A stretch of 64,000 nucleotides of DNA from Halovivax asiaticus JCM 14624 (lineage in GTDB: Archaea > Halobacteriota > Halobacteria > Halobacteriales > Natrialbaceae): NCBI RefSeq assembly GCF_000337515.1, contig NZ_AOIQ01000014.1, positions 294,903-358,902 of the forward strand, given 5' to 3'. A program made the position numbers and the translations under genes. Every line of letters starts with the position of its first letter. The stretch's first letter is position 1. Under the pieces are notes generated by a model, which was not told the origin of the DNA, did not search any database, and saw only the letters and a program-made list of their open reading frames with translations. Of this stretch, positions 44,579 to 52,945 are shown piece after piece.

Positions 44579-45340
44579 ATGCACAACAGTGATGGCTCGT
44601 ATCGTGCGGAGCGAGCCAGGTTCTACGACGAACAGCTTCGCGAGACCGACCGCCCGGATGTCGCGTACTACCGCGAGCTAGCGACGGCGGTCGACGGTCC
44701 GGTGCTGGAGGCCGCCTGCGGCACCGGTCGTATCTCCCTCGAACTACTCGCGGCGGGCGTCGACGTGGACGGCTTCGACCTCTCACCCGACGCGCTCGCC
44801 GTCCTTCGGGAAAACGCGGCCGAGCGCGGCCTCGATCCCGCCGTCTGGACGGCCGACCTCACCGATTTCGCCGTCGATCGCGAGTACGCCCTCGTGACGT
44901 GTCCGTTCAACGCGATCCAGCACCTGCGGACCGTCGACGACCAGCTGGCGGCGCTCGAATCCGCTCACGACGCGCTCGAACCCGGTGGTCGCTTCGTCTT
45001 CGACACGTTCGTCCCAGGTTTCGACGTGATCTGTGAGACCTACGGCGAGTGGCAGCCTCGCACGGTCACGCACCGGGGGACGGAACACGACCTTCGAACG
45101 CGGACTCGCCTCGTCGACGAGGTCGAACAGTACTTCGAGGTCGAGACGGAGCTGTCCGACCCGGCCGGTGACGTCGTCTTCAGCGAGACAGACCGCCTCT
45201 CCATGCTGCCGAAACAGCACGTTGAACTGCTGGCCAGACAGTCGCCGTTCGCGGACTGGACCGTCACCGGCGACTTCACCGACGAGGCGATCGCGGACGG
45301 CGATACGATTCAGGTCTGGGAACTCACGCGAGCGGTGTGA
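44579..45340 (+). CDS. Class I SAM-dependent methyltransferase
   Basis: The protein has 253 residues from ATG 44579 (MHNSDGSYRAERARFYDEQL), which follows a TTTTTTG box by about 30 bp. VLEAACGTGRISLELLAAG is motif I for S-adenosylmethionine, GFDLSPDALAVLREN motif II, and LVTCPFNAIQHL the post-I region. The substrate is unknown; a small molecule is likely, as no RNA- or DNA-binding extension is present. Confidence 0.88.
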   Translation: MHNSDGSYRAERARFYDEQLRETDRPDVAYYRELATAVDGPVLEAACGTGRISLELLAAGVDVDGFDLSPDALAVLRENAAERGLDPAVWTADLTDFAVDREYALVTCPFNAIQHLRTVDDQLAALESAHDALEPGGRFVFDTFVPGFDVICETYGEWQPRTVTHRGTEHDLRTRTRLVDEVEQYFEVETELSDPAGDVVFSETDRLSMLPKQHVELLARQSPFADWTVTGDFTDEAIADGDTIQVWELTRAV

Positions 45341-45385
45341 CCGCTGTGGGTCGAACACCCGCCAGTTTCGGCACGAGCGTTGCAT

Positions 45386-45534
45386 CCTCGCGAACGGAGT
45401 GAGCGAGGTTCCCGTCGGCGAAGCCGACGACTTTTTCATCGAAGTTTTTCAGCCAACGCGGGACCGTCGGTCCCGCGAGCCGTGCGAACGGCGCTTCGCG
45501 CCGTGAGCAGAGAGCGGGTCGCAGTCGGCGACCC
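45386..45534. repeat. Five consecutive hairpins in an intergenic region
   Basis: CCTCGC...GCGAGG (45386-45409); GTCGGC, GAA, GCCGAC (45414-45428); GCGGGACC, GTC, GGTCCCGC (45458-45476); ACGGCGC, TTC, GCGCCGT (45488-45504); GGGTCGC, AGTCG, GCGACCC (45516-45534). All stems are perfect. They lie between the methyltransferase stop and the phosphohexomutase gene. Confidence 0.7.
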
Positions 45535-45590
45535 CGACGAAGAAAGAGTTCGGTCGTCGACTTTTTATCAGGTGACGATGGACGGTCGGT

Positions 45591-46985
45591 ATGGAGCAGA
45601 TCTCGTTCGGGACCGACGGCTGGCGGGCGACACTGGAGACGTTCACCGCGCCGCGGGTCCGGATGGTCGGCCAGGCCGTCGCGACGTACCTGCGTGCGGA
45701 AGGCGAGACGGCCCCGGTGGCGATCGGCTACGACGCCCGGGAGACCTCGCGCGGCTTCGCCGAGGAGCTGTCGCGCGTCCTGTGTGCGAACGGGTTCGAC
45801 GTGGTGCTCTCGGCGCGTGACTGTCCGACGCCGGTGGTCGCCCACGCGATCGTCGAGCGGGAGCTGGCCGGGGCGCTCGTCGTCACGGCCTCGCACAACC
45901 CGCCCGAGTACAACGGCGTGAAGTTCATCCCCGGCGATGGCGCTCCGGCACTCCCCGCGGTGATGGACGCGATCGGCGACCGACTCGCCGAACCCGAGGC
46001 GCTGCCCGAGTCCGAGCACGGAACCGTCGAGGAGGTCGATCTTCGCGGATCACACGCCGCGGCCGCCCGCGATCGACTCGACGCGATCGCCCCCGGTACC
46101 GTCGATTCGATCGCCGGCCTCACCGTCGCCTACGACGCCATGCACGGCTCCGGTCGCGGATACGCGGACCGGCTCCTGTCGGAAGCGGGCGCGTCCGTCG
46201 AGCGCCTCCGGTGCGAACGCGACCCCGACTTCGGTGGGACGCCGCCGGAACCCGCCACGGCAAACCTGCAGGACCTGATCGAGCACGTCCAGCGCGGTGA
46301 CGCCGACCTCGGGATCGCCAACGACGGCGACGCGGATCGAATTGCGGTCGTGACGCCCGAACGCGGCCTCGTCGACGAGAACCTCTTCTTCGCGGCGCTG
46401 TACGACTGGCTCTTGACGTTCGATTCGGGGCCGGCCGTCCGAACGGTGTCGACTACGTACCTGATCGACCGCGTCGCCGCGGCCCACGACGAGACCGTCC
46501 ACGAGGTACCGGTTGGCTTCAAGTGGGTCGCGCAGGCGATGGCCGACCACGACGCGCTCGTCGGCGGCGAGGAGTCGGGCGGGTTCACCGTCCGCGGGCA
46601 CGTTCGCGAGAAGGACGGCGTGTTCGTGGCGTTGCTCGCCGCGGCCATGCATGCCGACGAGCCGATCGACGCTCGCGTCGATCGCCTCCTCGCGGACTAC
46701 GGGGCGGTGGTCCAGGACAAGCGTAGCGTCGACTGTCCCGACGCGGAGAAGGCGCGAGTCATCGAGGCGCTCGCCTACGAGATCCCCCAGTCGGTGGCCG
46801 GCGAGCCCGTCGAGGACGTCAATACGGCGGACGGGTTCAAACTCCAGCTCGCGGACGGTTCGTGGTTGCTCGTGCGCCCCAGCGGGACCGAACCCGTGTT
46901 ACGGGTGTACGCCGAGGCGAGCGACGACGAGCGCGTCGACGCACTGCTTACCGAGGGAACCGACCTGGTCGCCCGACTGGTCTGA
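45591..46985 (+). CDS. Phosphohexomutase (phosphoglucomutase/phosphomannomutase, GlmM-like)
   Basis: The protein has 464 residues. FGTDGWRATL at the N-terminus, TASHNPPEYNGVKF with the phosphoserine, DAMHGSGRGYADRL, IANDGDADRIAVV for the metal site, GGEESGGFTV and RPSGTEPVLRVYAE for substrate phosphate are all present. It interconverts hexose-6- and 1-phosphates. Glucosamine phosphate is a plausible substrate because GlmS and a GlmU-like enzyme are also encoded here, but glucose or mannose phosphate cannot be excluded. A TTTTTATC box about 30 bp upstream gives a leaderless mRNA. Confidence 0.93.
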   Translation: MEQISFGTDGWRATLETFTAPRVRMVGQAVATYLRAEGETAPVAIGYDARETSRGFAEELSRVLCANGFDVVLSARDCPTPVVAHAIVERELAGALVVTASHNPPEYNGVKFIPGDGAPALPAVMDAIGDRLAEPEALPESEHGTVEEVDLRGSHAAAARDRLDAIAPGTVDSIAGLTVAYDAMHGSGRGYADRLLSEAGASVERLRCERDPDFGGTPPEPATANLQDLIEHVQRGDADLGIANDGDADRIAVVTPERGLVDENLFFAALYDWLLTFDSGPAVRTVSTTYLIDRVAAAHDETVHEVPVGFKWVAQAMADHDALVGGEESGGFTVRGHVREKDGVFVALLAAAMHADEPIDARVDRLLADYGAVVQDKRSVDCPDAEKARVIEALAYEIPQSVAGEPVEDVNTADGFKLQLADGSWLLVRPSGTEPVLRVYAEASDDERVDALLTEGTDLVARLV

Positions 46986-47091
46986 GTCGGTCCCGTCGGC
47001 CGCTGCCCGCCCGTCGAACCCCGCCAGACAACCCCCGTCGAACCGTTGTGCCGGCCCGGATTTTACGAGTTGTGGGCGCGTCAGACCCCCT

Positions 47092-47373
47092 ATGTCATCG
47101 GACGGCGACGCGGCCAGAATGGAACTGGGAGCCGACGCCTGGCACCAGGACGAGGACGGGAGCTACTACATCGACTGTCCGGAGTGTGGATCCGCGGCGA
47201 CGATCGCGAATATCGTCGCCCACGGCCGGTGCAACGGCTACCTGAACGATCGCGAGTCGGACACGGACCTCGACGAGGCGGCGATGAGCTGTACGGCCGA
47301 ACTCTCCCTCGAACTGGTCTACACCTCGGATCCGTCGGTTTCGGGTGCGGACGAGGCCGTCGGTGGGGAGTAA
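47092..47373 (+). CDS. Small cysteine-containing haloarchaeal protein
   Basis: The protein has 93 residues from ATG 47092, about 30 bp after a GATTTTAC box. MELGADAWHQDEDGSYYIDC followed by PECGSAATIANIVAHGRCNG has a CPxCG knuckle, then HGRC, and a later Cys in AAMSCTAELSLEL, so a zinc site is possible. No family is recognised. Confidence 0.65.
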   Translation: MSSDGDAARMELGADAWHQDEDGSYYIDCPECGSAATIANIVAHGRCNGYLNDRESDTDLDEAAMSCTAELSLELVYTSDPSVSGADEAVGGE

Positions 47374-47438
47374 CGTGGACGGAACTTACGTTCAATCTGT
47401 CACGGTTTCCGATCGGACTCGGGCCGACGAACCCGCGG

Positions 47439-47891
47439 TTACTGCCGACAAATTCCACTATACCGGTCGTCCTCCATTCGAACGATTTCGAACCCGAGCG
47501 CCTCGTAGAACGGTCGAACGGAGCCGTGGAAGTGGGCGGTCAGGCGTCCCTCGCGTTCTATCGCCGCGTCGACGAGCGCCGCGCCGATCCCTCGGCCGCG
47601 ATGGCTGTTCCTGACCGCGATCGCGTCGATGTGGGCCCCGCGTTCACGCGGGCTGGCTGGCATCGAATCCGGTTCTCGGCCCGTGGCGGCCGGCTCCGGT
47701 TTCAGGACGATCGCCCCGCGGACCGTTCCGGCGCCGTCGGTCGCGACGAGGGCGTCGTCCGCGGCGATTGTCGGTTCGAGGGGCGCGAATTCGAGCATCG
47801 CGGCGTCGAGAATTCGTCGAACGGAAAGCGAATCGTCGGGTGTCGCCGGCCGAATCGTGGCGGGGACTGACGGCTCGGCCACGCAGATCAC
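47439..47891 (-). CDS. GNAT-family N-acetyltransferase
   Basis: The protein has 150 residues from a GTG overlapping the samp2 stop (GTGA). HIDAIAVRNSHRGRGIGAAL is motif A with the acetyl-CoA loop (R-G-R-G-I-G), and HGSVRPFYEALGFEIVRMED is motif B. The acceptor is unknown. Coupling to the ubiquitin-like SAMP2 gene means both are made from one message. Confidence 0.88.
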   Translation of the reverse strand: MICVAEPSVPATIRPATPDDSLSVRRILDAAMLEFAPLEPTIAADDALVATDGAGTVRGAIVLKPEPAATGREPDSMPASPRERGAHIDAIAVRNSHRGRGIGAALVDAAIEREGRLTAHFHGSVRPFYEALGFEIVRMEDDRYSGICRQ

Positions 47892-48118
47892 CCGCCCTTG
47901 ATGAGCCGGAGGACGGTCACCTCGTCGGTCTCGACGGGCTGGTCTTCGGGAACGGGGTGGCCGTCGACGAGGACGCTCACCTCGTGGGGGCTGTAGTCGA
48001 TGGCTGCGAGGAGTTCCGCGTACGTCGGGGGTGACGACCTGGCGGCCGGTGTCCCTTCGGCCGTCTCGAGGTCGACCTCGTGCGTCTCCTCGCCCTTGAC
48101 GTCGACGGTCACGCGCAT
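47888..48118 (-). CDS. samp2: Small archaeal ubiquitin-like modifier SAMP2
   Basis: The protein has 76 residues from ATG 48118: MRVTVDVKGEETHEVDLETA, then a short insert, AELLAAIDYSPHEVSVLVDG and PVETDEVTVLRLIKGG. The beta-grasp pattern and the C-terminal VLRLIKGG with diglycine are those of haloarchaeal SAMP2, which is activated by UbaA and used both for protein modification and for sulfur transfer to tRNA wobble uridine. It is about ten residues longer than the Haloferax protein as I recall it, because of the ETAEGTPAARSSPP segment. Confidence 0.9.
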   Translation of the reverse strand: MRVTVDVKGEETHEVDLETAEGTPAARSSPPTYAELLAAIDYSPHEVSVLVDGHPVPEDQPVETDEVTVLRLIKGG

Positions 48119-48248
48119 GGCCGGCCGTTCGGGCCGGAGTGGCTTGAGGGCGTCGTCGAGGGAACGTGACCGGGGGACCCCTCCGTTTTCGACGGACGCG
48201 CCGACGTCGTCTCGGCTGTCGCCGCTCGATCGTCCCGCTCGCTCCCCC

Positions 48249-49727
48249 TCATCGCAGGACGTCGAGCAGTTCCGGAACGAGATTAAGCTGGGCCGCCGCA
48301 CCCATGAGGCCGAAGACGACGACGGCGAGCAGACTGAGCGCGTAGTAAGCGACCCACGTCCTGGAGGGCTGGAACGCTTCGGGGAGGTTCTTCTTCACGA
48401 CGTACCAGTTCGCCGGGTAGAAGAGGCTCTCGGTGACCGCCAGGATCGCCGCGACGGTGACGACGAACGTGACCGGGACGTTCCCCAGCGCGAGGACGAC
48501 GACGCTGCTCGCGACGACGGTCGTGCAGACGACCGCCCGGCGAACCGTCTCACTGTCCGGGCTTCGGTCCCCGAGCACCATCGGCGAGATATCGCCGGCG
48601 GCCCGCGAGGCCCCGTCGAGGAGCGTGATGACCGTCGAGTACAGCGCGGCGAAGCCGCCCACGAGCATGGCCCAGAACGACCACTCGCCGAACGAATCCG
48701 AGAGCACCTGCCCGAGTTCGTACGCGAAGTTCGCGTCATCGAGCGGGGTCGGGTAGAGGACGTTCGACGACAGCACGATCATGGCCGCGACCAGCAGGAA
48801 GCTGAACGCGTATCCGATGTTGAAGTCACGTCGGCCGGTCCGGATCCACTCGCGGATGTAGTCGTGGTACCGCTCGTCGTCGGGATCGAGGTCCGCGTCG
48901 CGGAGCTGACTCGCGCCTTCCCCTTTCGCCGTACTCCAGCTTCCGATCAGCACGCTCGTGCTGAACCCGGTGGGGGCGAATCCCGCGGCCGCGGCGAACA
49001 AGCCGACGAAGACGACCGTGCGTTCGCCACCGAGATCGGGTGAGATGGCCGTCTCCGCCACGACATCGAGCGAGGGCGGGCCGACGACGGCGCCGAGGAC
49101 CAGCAGGATGCCGAGGACGATCGTGAATCCGAGGAGGATCTTCTCCAGGAGCGTGTAGCGGGCGAAGACCACAAGGGCGCCGGCGATCCCAACGAGGACG
49201 ACGAACGTCTGGGGGACCGATAGCGGGACCAGCGGGCTCACGAGCGCGGCGCTCGAGAGGCCGACGCCCGCGGTGATCGCGGCGTAGCCGATCACGAAGA
49301 CGCCGAGTGTATACCACTGCATCCAGTTCGCCGGGCCGGGGAGCTGGTCGTAGGCCTCGACCGGATTCCCGCCGATCCCGTAGTTGTACCGGATGCCGAG
49401 CTCCCAGGCACCGTACTTGACCAGGTAGATGAACGCGAAGACCCAGATCGCGAACAGTCCGAAGGTTGCTCCCATCGTCGGCCCGAGGACGATGTGGCTG
49501 CCGCCGATCCCGATCAGCGCCCAGAGCATCGAGGGACCGAAGTGATTCCGGAAGAAACCGGCCCAGTCGTCGCTCGGGTAGTCCAGATCGACGTGGTCTT
49601 CCCCGTCTGTTACGGTCCCGCCGTCGGAACGACTGTCCCCGCCTGGTTCTGTCCTGCCGCCGGGCTGCCCGTTCCCGCTGGAGTGGGTCTCGTTCCCAGA
49701 TTGCCTGTCCTCGTTTCTATCGGCCAT
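48249..49727 (-). CDS. Nramp-like membrane transporter with altered metal motifs
   Basis: The protein has 492 residues. An acidic disordered N-terminus of about 55 residues precedes some eleven to twelve helices. FGPSMLWALIGIGGSHIVLG lies where Nramp has its DPG motif, and AAAGFAPTGFSTSVLIGSWS where it has the MPH motif. Overall layout and the W-A-x-K context fit the Nramp superfamily, but both canonical metal-binding motifs differ, so manganese or iron transport cannot be assumed. A YDQLPGPANWMQWYTLGVFV loop is characteristic of this subgroup. It lies upstream of samp2 with a 130-nt gap. Confidence 0.75.
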   Translation of the reverse strand: MADRNEDRQSGNETHSSGNGQPGGRTEPGGDSRSDGGTVTDGEDHVDLDYPSDDWAGFFRNHFGPSMLWALIGIGGSHIVLGPTMGATFGLFAIWVFAFIYLVKYGAWELGIRYNYGIGGNPVEAYDQLPGPANWMQWYTLGVFVIGYAAITAGVGLSSAALVSPLVPLSVPQTFVVLVGIAGALVVFARYTLLEKILLGFTIVLGILLVLGAVVGPPSLDVVAETAISPDLGGERTVVFVGLFAAAAGFAPTGFSTSVLIGSWSTAKGEGASQLRDADLDPDDERYHDYIREWIRTGRRDFNIGYAFSFLLVAAMIVLSSNVLYPTPLDDANFAYELGQVLSDSFGEWSFWAMLVGGFAALYSTVITLLDGASRAAGDISPMVLGDRSPDSETVRRAVVCTTVVASSVVVLALGNVPVTFVVTVAAILAVTESLFYPANWYVVKKNLPEAFQPSRTWVAYYALSLLAVVVFGLMGAAAQLNLVPELLDVLR

Positions 49728-49870
49728 ACTGTACAGCTGTCTCCCCTCCTATTCACAGTTGTGTCGCTTCCACTCTACTTGCGGTACGACCGCGCGTTGG
49801 GACGGGAAGCGGCGCCGGTGCCGTGAACCGGTGATGCGATCGACGAGCCGTCGCAAACTCGTCTGCGCTC

Positions 49871-50581
49871 TCACTCGTACGCGGCGTCGAAGAACGCCGC
49901 TTCGAGGTCGACCGTTCGGGCGAAGATGTCGGCGACGCGAGCCCGGCGCTCCGGGGACAGTCGCGGGCCGTACGTGTCGAGCTGGTCGATCAGCCAGTCG
50001 GTGTAAGTCTCGAACTCGTCGATCACGTGGATCTCGATCCACTCGTCGAGGTACCACTGATCGAACTCGGCGCCGGCGTCGGCGACGTGACTGCACCAGT
50101 CGCGGTAGACCCATTCCGCGGCCGCGGTGACGGCCAGTGACTCCTCGTAGGCGCCCTCGGTGGCCGCGCGGAGCATGAAGTCGTTGAACGCGGCCGTCGT
50201 GGGGTGAACCTTCGGCGCCTCACGGCCGGCCTCGGGGACGCCCAGTTCGTCGAACGCCCGCTGGAAGTAGTCGTTCTCGCCCCCGGTGAGGACGGTCAAC
50301 GACTCGGCGAGGGTGTTCATCTCCGCCATCGTGTGCGCCTGGCTCGCCGCGTGGGCAGTGAGTCGTGCGCCGGCCTCCAGGAACTGGTAGTCCTGAACGA
50401 GGTACCGTTCGAAGACGTCGTCGGGCAGGTCGCCGTCGCGGTATTCGGCGACGAATCGGTGGCGCGTCGCCGCTTCCCAATCCGAGCGGTCGCGGAGCCA
50501 CTCCGAGAAGGCGCCGTCGGCGTCGGGATCGTACGCGCCCGTCATCTCCGCGGTCGTCTCGGAACCGCTCCGATCGGTCAC
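49871..50581 (-). CDS. TenA-family protein lacking the usual catalytic cysteine
   Basis: The protein has 236 residues from a GTG that overlaps the stop of the upstream tenA (GTGA). DDVFERYLVQDYQFLEAGAR and DEWIEIHVIDEFETYTDWLI follow the TenA helical fold. Where typical TenA has Cys (YPCGQGY), this reads VTAAAEWVYRDW, so thiaminase II chemistry is doubtful. It may have another role in thiamine or pyrimidine salvage, perhaps as partner of the adjacent TenA. Confidence 0.83.
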   Translation of the reverse strand: MTDRSGSETTAEMTGAYDPDADGAFSEWLRDRSDWEAATRHRFVAEYRDGDLPDDVFERYLVQDYQFLEAGARLTAHAASQAHTMAEMNTLAESLTVLTGGENDYFQRAFDELGVPEAGREAPKVHPTTAAFNDFMLRAATEGAYEESLAVTAAAEWVYRDWCSHVADAGAEFDQWYLDEWIEIHVIDEFETYTDWLIDQLDTYGPRLSPERRARVADIFARTVDLEAAFFDAAYE

Positions 50582-51237
50582 GCTGACCACCCTTCCTTCG
50601 CGTAACACATCTCCCAGAATTCGTGTTCGAGCCGGGCGCTCGTCAGGAACGCCTCGCGCATGGCCTCGCGCTCGCCGGGGTTGCGCTCGGCGCAGTCGTC
50701 GACGAGGGCCCGCATCCAGTCGGCCACTTCGTAAAACTCGTCGCTGGTGTACATCTCGATGAAAGGCGTGTAGCGGTGCTCCTCGTCGGCCCGCTCGGCC
50801 ATGTGTTCGGCGACGTCGAGGTAGCCCTGACCGCAGGGGTAGACCGCGGCGGCGATCTCGGGCAGGGTTCCCTCGTGGGCCGTCCGGACGAGGAAGTTGG
50901 TGTAGGCGACGCAGGTCGGCGCTTTCTGCGTCGAATCGAGGTCCTCGCGGCTGATGCCGTAGTCCGCGGCGAACGACCGGTGGAGGTCCATTTCGATGTC
51001 GAGCGTGGTGTGAGCGACGTTCAGGAGCCCAGCCATCCGCTCCTCCCGCCGGGCCTTGGTCGCTGCGATGGCGAACGTTCGCGCGTAGTCCAGCAGGTAT
51101 CGGTAGTCCTGCTCCACCCAGTGACGGAAGGCGTCGGGATCGAGCGTCCCGTCGGCCAGTTCCGTGACGAACGGGTGCTCGTACTGCGCTTCCCAGATTT
51201 CGGTGCCGGCGTCGAGCAGTTCGTCGCTAAAGGCCAT
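50578..51237 (-). CDS. tenA: Thiaminase II / aminopyrimidine aminohydrolase
   Basis: The protein has 219 residues. FRHWVEQDYRYLLDYARTFA, then AAAVYPCGQGYLDVAEHMAE with the catalytic Cys, and LEHEFWEMCY near the end with the acid are the TenA hallmarks. The enzyme hydrolyses degraded thiamine pyrimidines for salvage. A CCTATTACG sequence at about 51256-51264 serves as a leaderless promoter. The region lacks a TPP-riboswitch-like sequence, so control is probably at the promoter. Confidence 0.92.
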   Translation of the reverse strand: MAFSDELLDAGTEIWEAQYEHPFVTELADGTLDPDAFRHWVEQDYRYLLDYARTFAIAATKARREERMAGLLNVAHTTLDIEMDLHRSFAADYGISREDLDSTQKAPTCVAYTNFLVRTAHEGTLPEIAAAVYPCGQGYLDVAEHMAERADEEHRYTPFIEMYTSDEFYEVADWMRALVDDCAERNPGEREAMREAFLTSARLEHEFWEMCYAKEGWSA

Positions 51238-51303
51238 GCAGGGACGTTGGGCAGCCTACGTAATAGGTGGTGGTAGTATCGGGTTGTCGATCGTCAGGCG
51301 CCT

Positions 51304-51318
51304 GGTTTCAGCTGAACC
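51304..51318. promoter_or_regulatory. Near-perfect palindrome between divergent genes
   Basis: GGTTTCAGCTGAACC, with one extra T in the left arm, lies between the tenA and S66 peptidase promoters. It is a possible operator. Confidence 0.3.
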
Positions 51319-51368
51319 GGTCGCCGCTCCTGCTAACCATTTTAGGTGTCGCGTGAGAAGGCGAACGT

Positions 51369-52475
51369 ATGCCCGCTGACGAATTCGTCGTTCCGCCGGC
51401 ACTCGAACCCGGAGACAAGGTCGCGATCGTCGCCACCTCGTCCGGCGCGGCGGCGACGTTCCCGCACGTCTACGAACTGGGACTCGAGCGAATCCGGGAG
51501 GAGTTCGACCTCGAACCGGTCGCATACCCGACCGCCACGGCCGACCAGGAGACGCTGGCGGCGGACCCGGAGATGCGTGCCCGCGACGTCGAGGAGGCCT
51601 TCCGCGATCCGGAGATATCGGGCGTCATCACGACGCTTGGCGGCGACGACCAGATTCGAATCCTGCCACACATAGATCCCGACGTCCTACGGGAGAACCC
51701 GACGCGCTTCTTCGGCTACAGCGACAACACGATCCTCGCATCGTACCTCTGGGACCTGGGCATCGTCTCCTATCAGGGTCCCTCCGTCATGACGGAGTTC
51801 GCGATGCAGGGGGCGATGTTCGACCACACCGTCGAGTACACCCGCCGGGCGCTCTTCGAGGAGACGATCGGCGAGATCGGGCCGGCCGAGACGTTCTCGG
51901 ATCACGATCTGAACTGGGCCGACCCCGAAAACCTGGATCGCCGTCGCGAGACGGAGGACGCCGACGGCTGGCGCTGGGCTGGTGGGAGCGACCCTGCTGG
52001 CGATGCGGCCGGCGACGCGGACGGATCCGGAGGAGCCGTCACGGGCCGCACCTGGGGCGGGTGCCTCACCGTCCTCGATCAGCTTCTGGCAGCGGACGTC
52101 GGCGTGCCGGACCCGGCCGACGTCGACGGTGGGGTGTTCCTGCTGGAGACGTCTGAGGTCATGCCCGACCCGTGGGAGGCACGCCAGTTCCTGACGGCTA
52201 TGGGTGAGCGAGGACTGCTGACCCGGTTCGACGCCGTCGTCGTCGGTCGTGCGAAGGCCCGCAACGCTTTCGAGGAGCCGCCGGCCGACGAGCGCCGCGA
52301 GTACCGCGCGGATCTCCGGGCGGAGATCGAAGACACGATCGCGCTGTACAACCCCGACGTGCCGATCGTCTTCGACGTCGAGTTCGGCCACTGCGCGCCG
52401 ACGGTGCCTGTTCCCGTGGGTGCGATGGCGACGGTCGACCCCGTCGACGAGCGCCTCTCGTTCGACGGGGCGTGA
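51369..52475 (+). CDS. S66-family peptidase (LD-carboxypeptidase/MccF-like)
   Basis: The protein has 368 residues. GDKVAIVATSSGAAATFPHV opens the fold, Ser118 in FFGYSDNTILA is the nucleophile, LETSEVMPDPW gives the Glu and FDVEFGHCAPTVPVPVG the His. WGGCLTVLDQLL is typical of MccF-like members. Haloarchaea lack murein, so a role in hydrolysing acyl-amino or peptidyl-nucleotide compounds, or general peptide work, is more likely than cell-wall cleavage. An ATTTTAGG box 30 bp upstream gives a leaderless mRNA. A Gly/Asp/Ala-rich loop near 200-222 is a lineage insert. Confidence 0.88.
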   Translation: MPADEFVVPPALEPGDKVAIVATSSGAAATFPHVYELGLERIREEFDLEPVAYPTATADQETLAADPEMRARDVEEAFRDPEISGVITTLGGDDQIRILPHIDPDVLRENPTRFFGYSDNTILASYLWDLGIVSYQGPSVMTEFAMQGAMFDHTVEYTRRALFEETIGEIGPAETFSDHDLNWADPENLDRRRETEDADGWRWAGGSDPAGDAAGDADGSGGAVTGRTWGGCLTVLDQLLAADVGVPDPADVDGGVFLLETSEVMPDPWEARQFLTAMGERGLLTRFDAVVVGRAKARNAFEEPPADERREYRADLRAEIEDTIALYNPDVPIVFDVEFGHCAPTVPVPVGAMATVDPVDERLSFDGA

Positions 52476-52581
52476 CGGCCGTCGCTCGAATCCTGCGGAC
52501 ACTCTTGGCGACGGCTTGCCACGTCGATCGTGCAGAGAACGGGTGGCGGTGGCAAACGGGTGGTGGCGACGCCGGCGGGCG

Positions 52582-52788
52582 TTAGCGCAGGTCGCCCCCA
52601 CGACCGCCCGGCCCCACGCTGGGGAGGACGGCTCGCCTGGCCGGCTGTCCCGCCTCGTCGTGCGCGCCGACGAGGTACCTGGCGAGTTCTTCTTGCGTAT
52701 GATTTCTGCAGAGGTGATCTTCGAGGGTACGATCCGGGGCGAGTGTCGTCTCGCAGACCGGACAGTCGACGGCTGGTTCGAATGCCAT
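52582..52788 (-). CDS. Small C2H2-type zinc-finger protein
   Basis: The protein has 68 residues from ATG 52788. AVDCPVCETTLAPDRTLEDH followed by LCRNHT has two Cys and two His in C2H2 spacing. Haloarchaea encode many such short proteins, often regulatory. The C-terminus is Gly/Arg-rich. Targets unknown. Confidence 0.7.
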   Translation of the reverse strand: MAFEPAVDCPVCETTLAPDRTLEDHLCRNHTQEELARYLVGAHDEAGQPARRAVLPSVGPGGRGGDLR

Positions 52789-52945
52789 TACTGAAATTGC
52801 GTTCAGCGGAGCCACTCATATGGGTGTAGCTTGCATATGCGTCGCCGGCGCCGCGTCCGTCGCTGGCGAACACGGGCGATAGCGCTGTCCGCCGCCCGAA
52901 TCGTCCTTCGGTCGTTTTATCTTCGGCCTTCCCCTGTCTCCCGGT

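Noticed and set aside
51238-51368. TPP riboswitch before tenA
   Set aside because: No thi-box sequence, and the promoter spacing indicates a leaderless mRNA. Only a palindrome at 51304-51318 was found.
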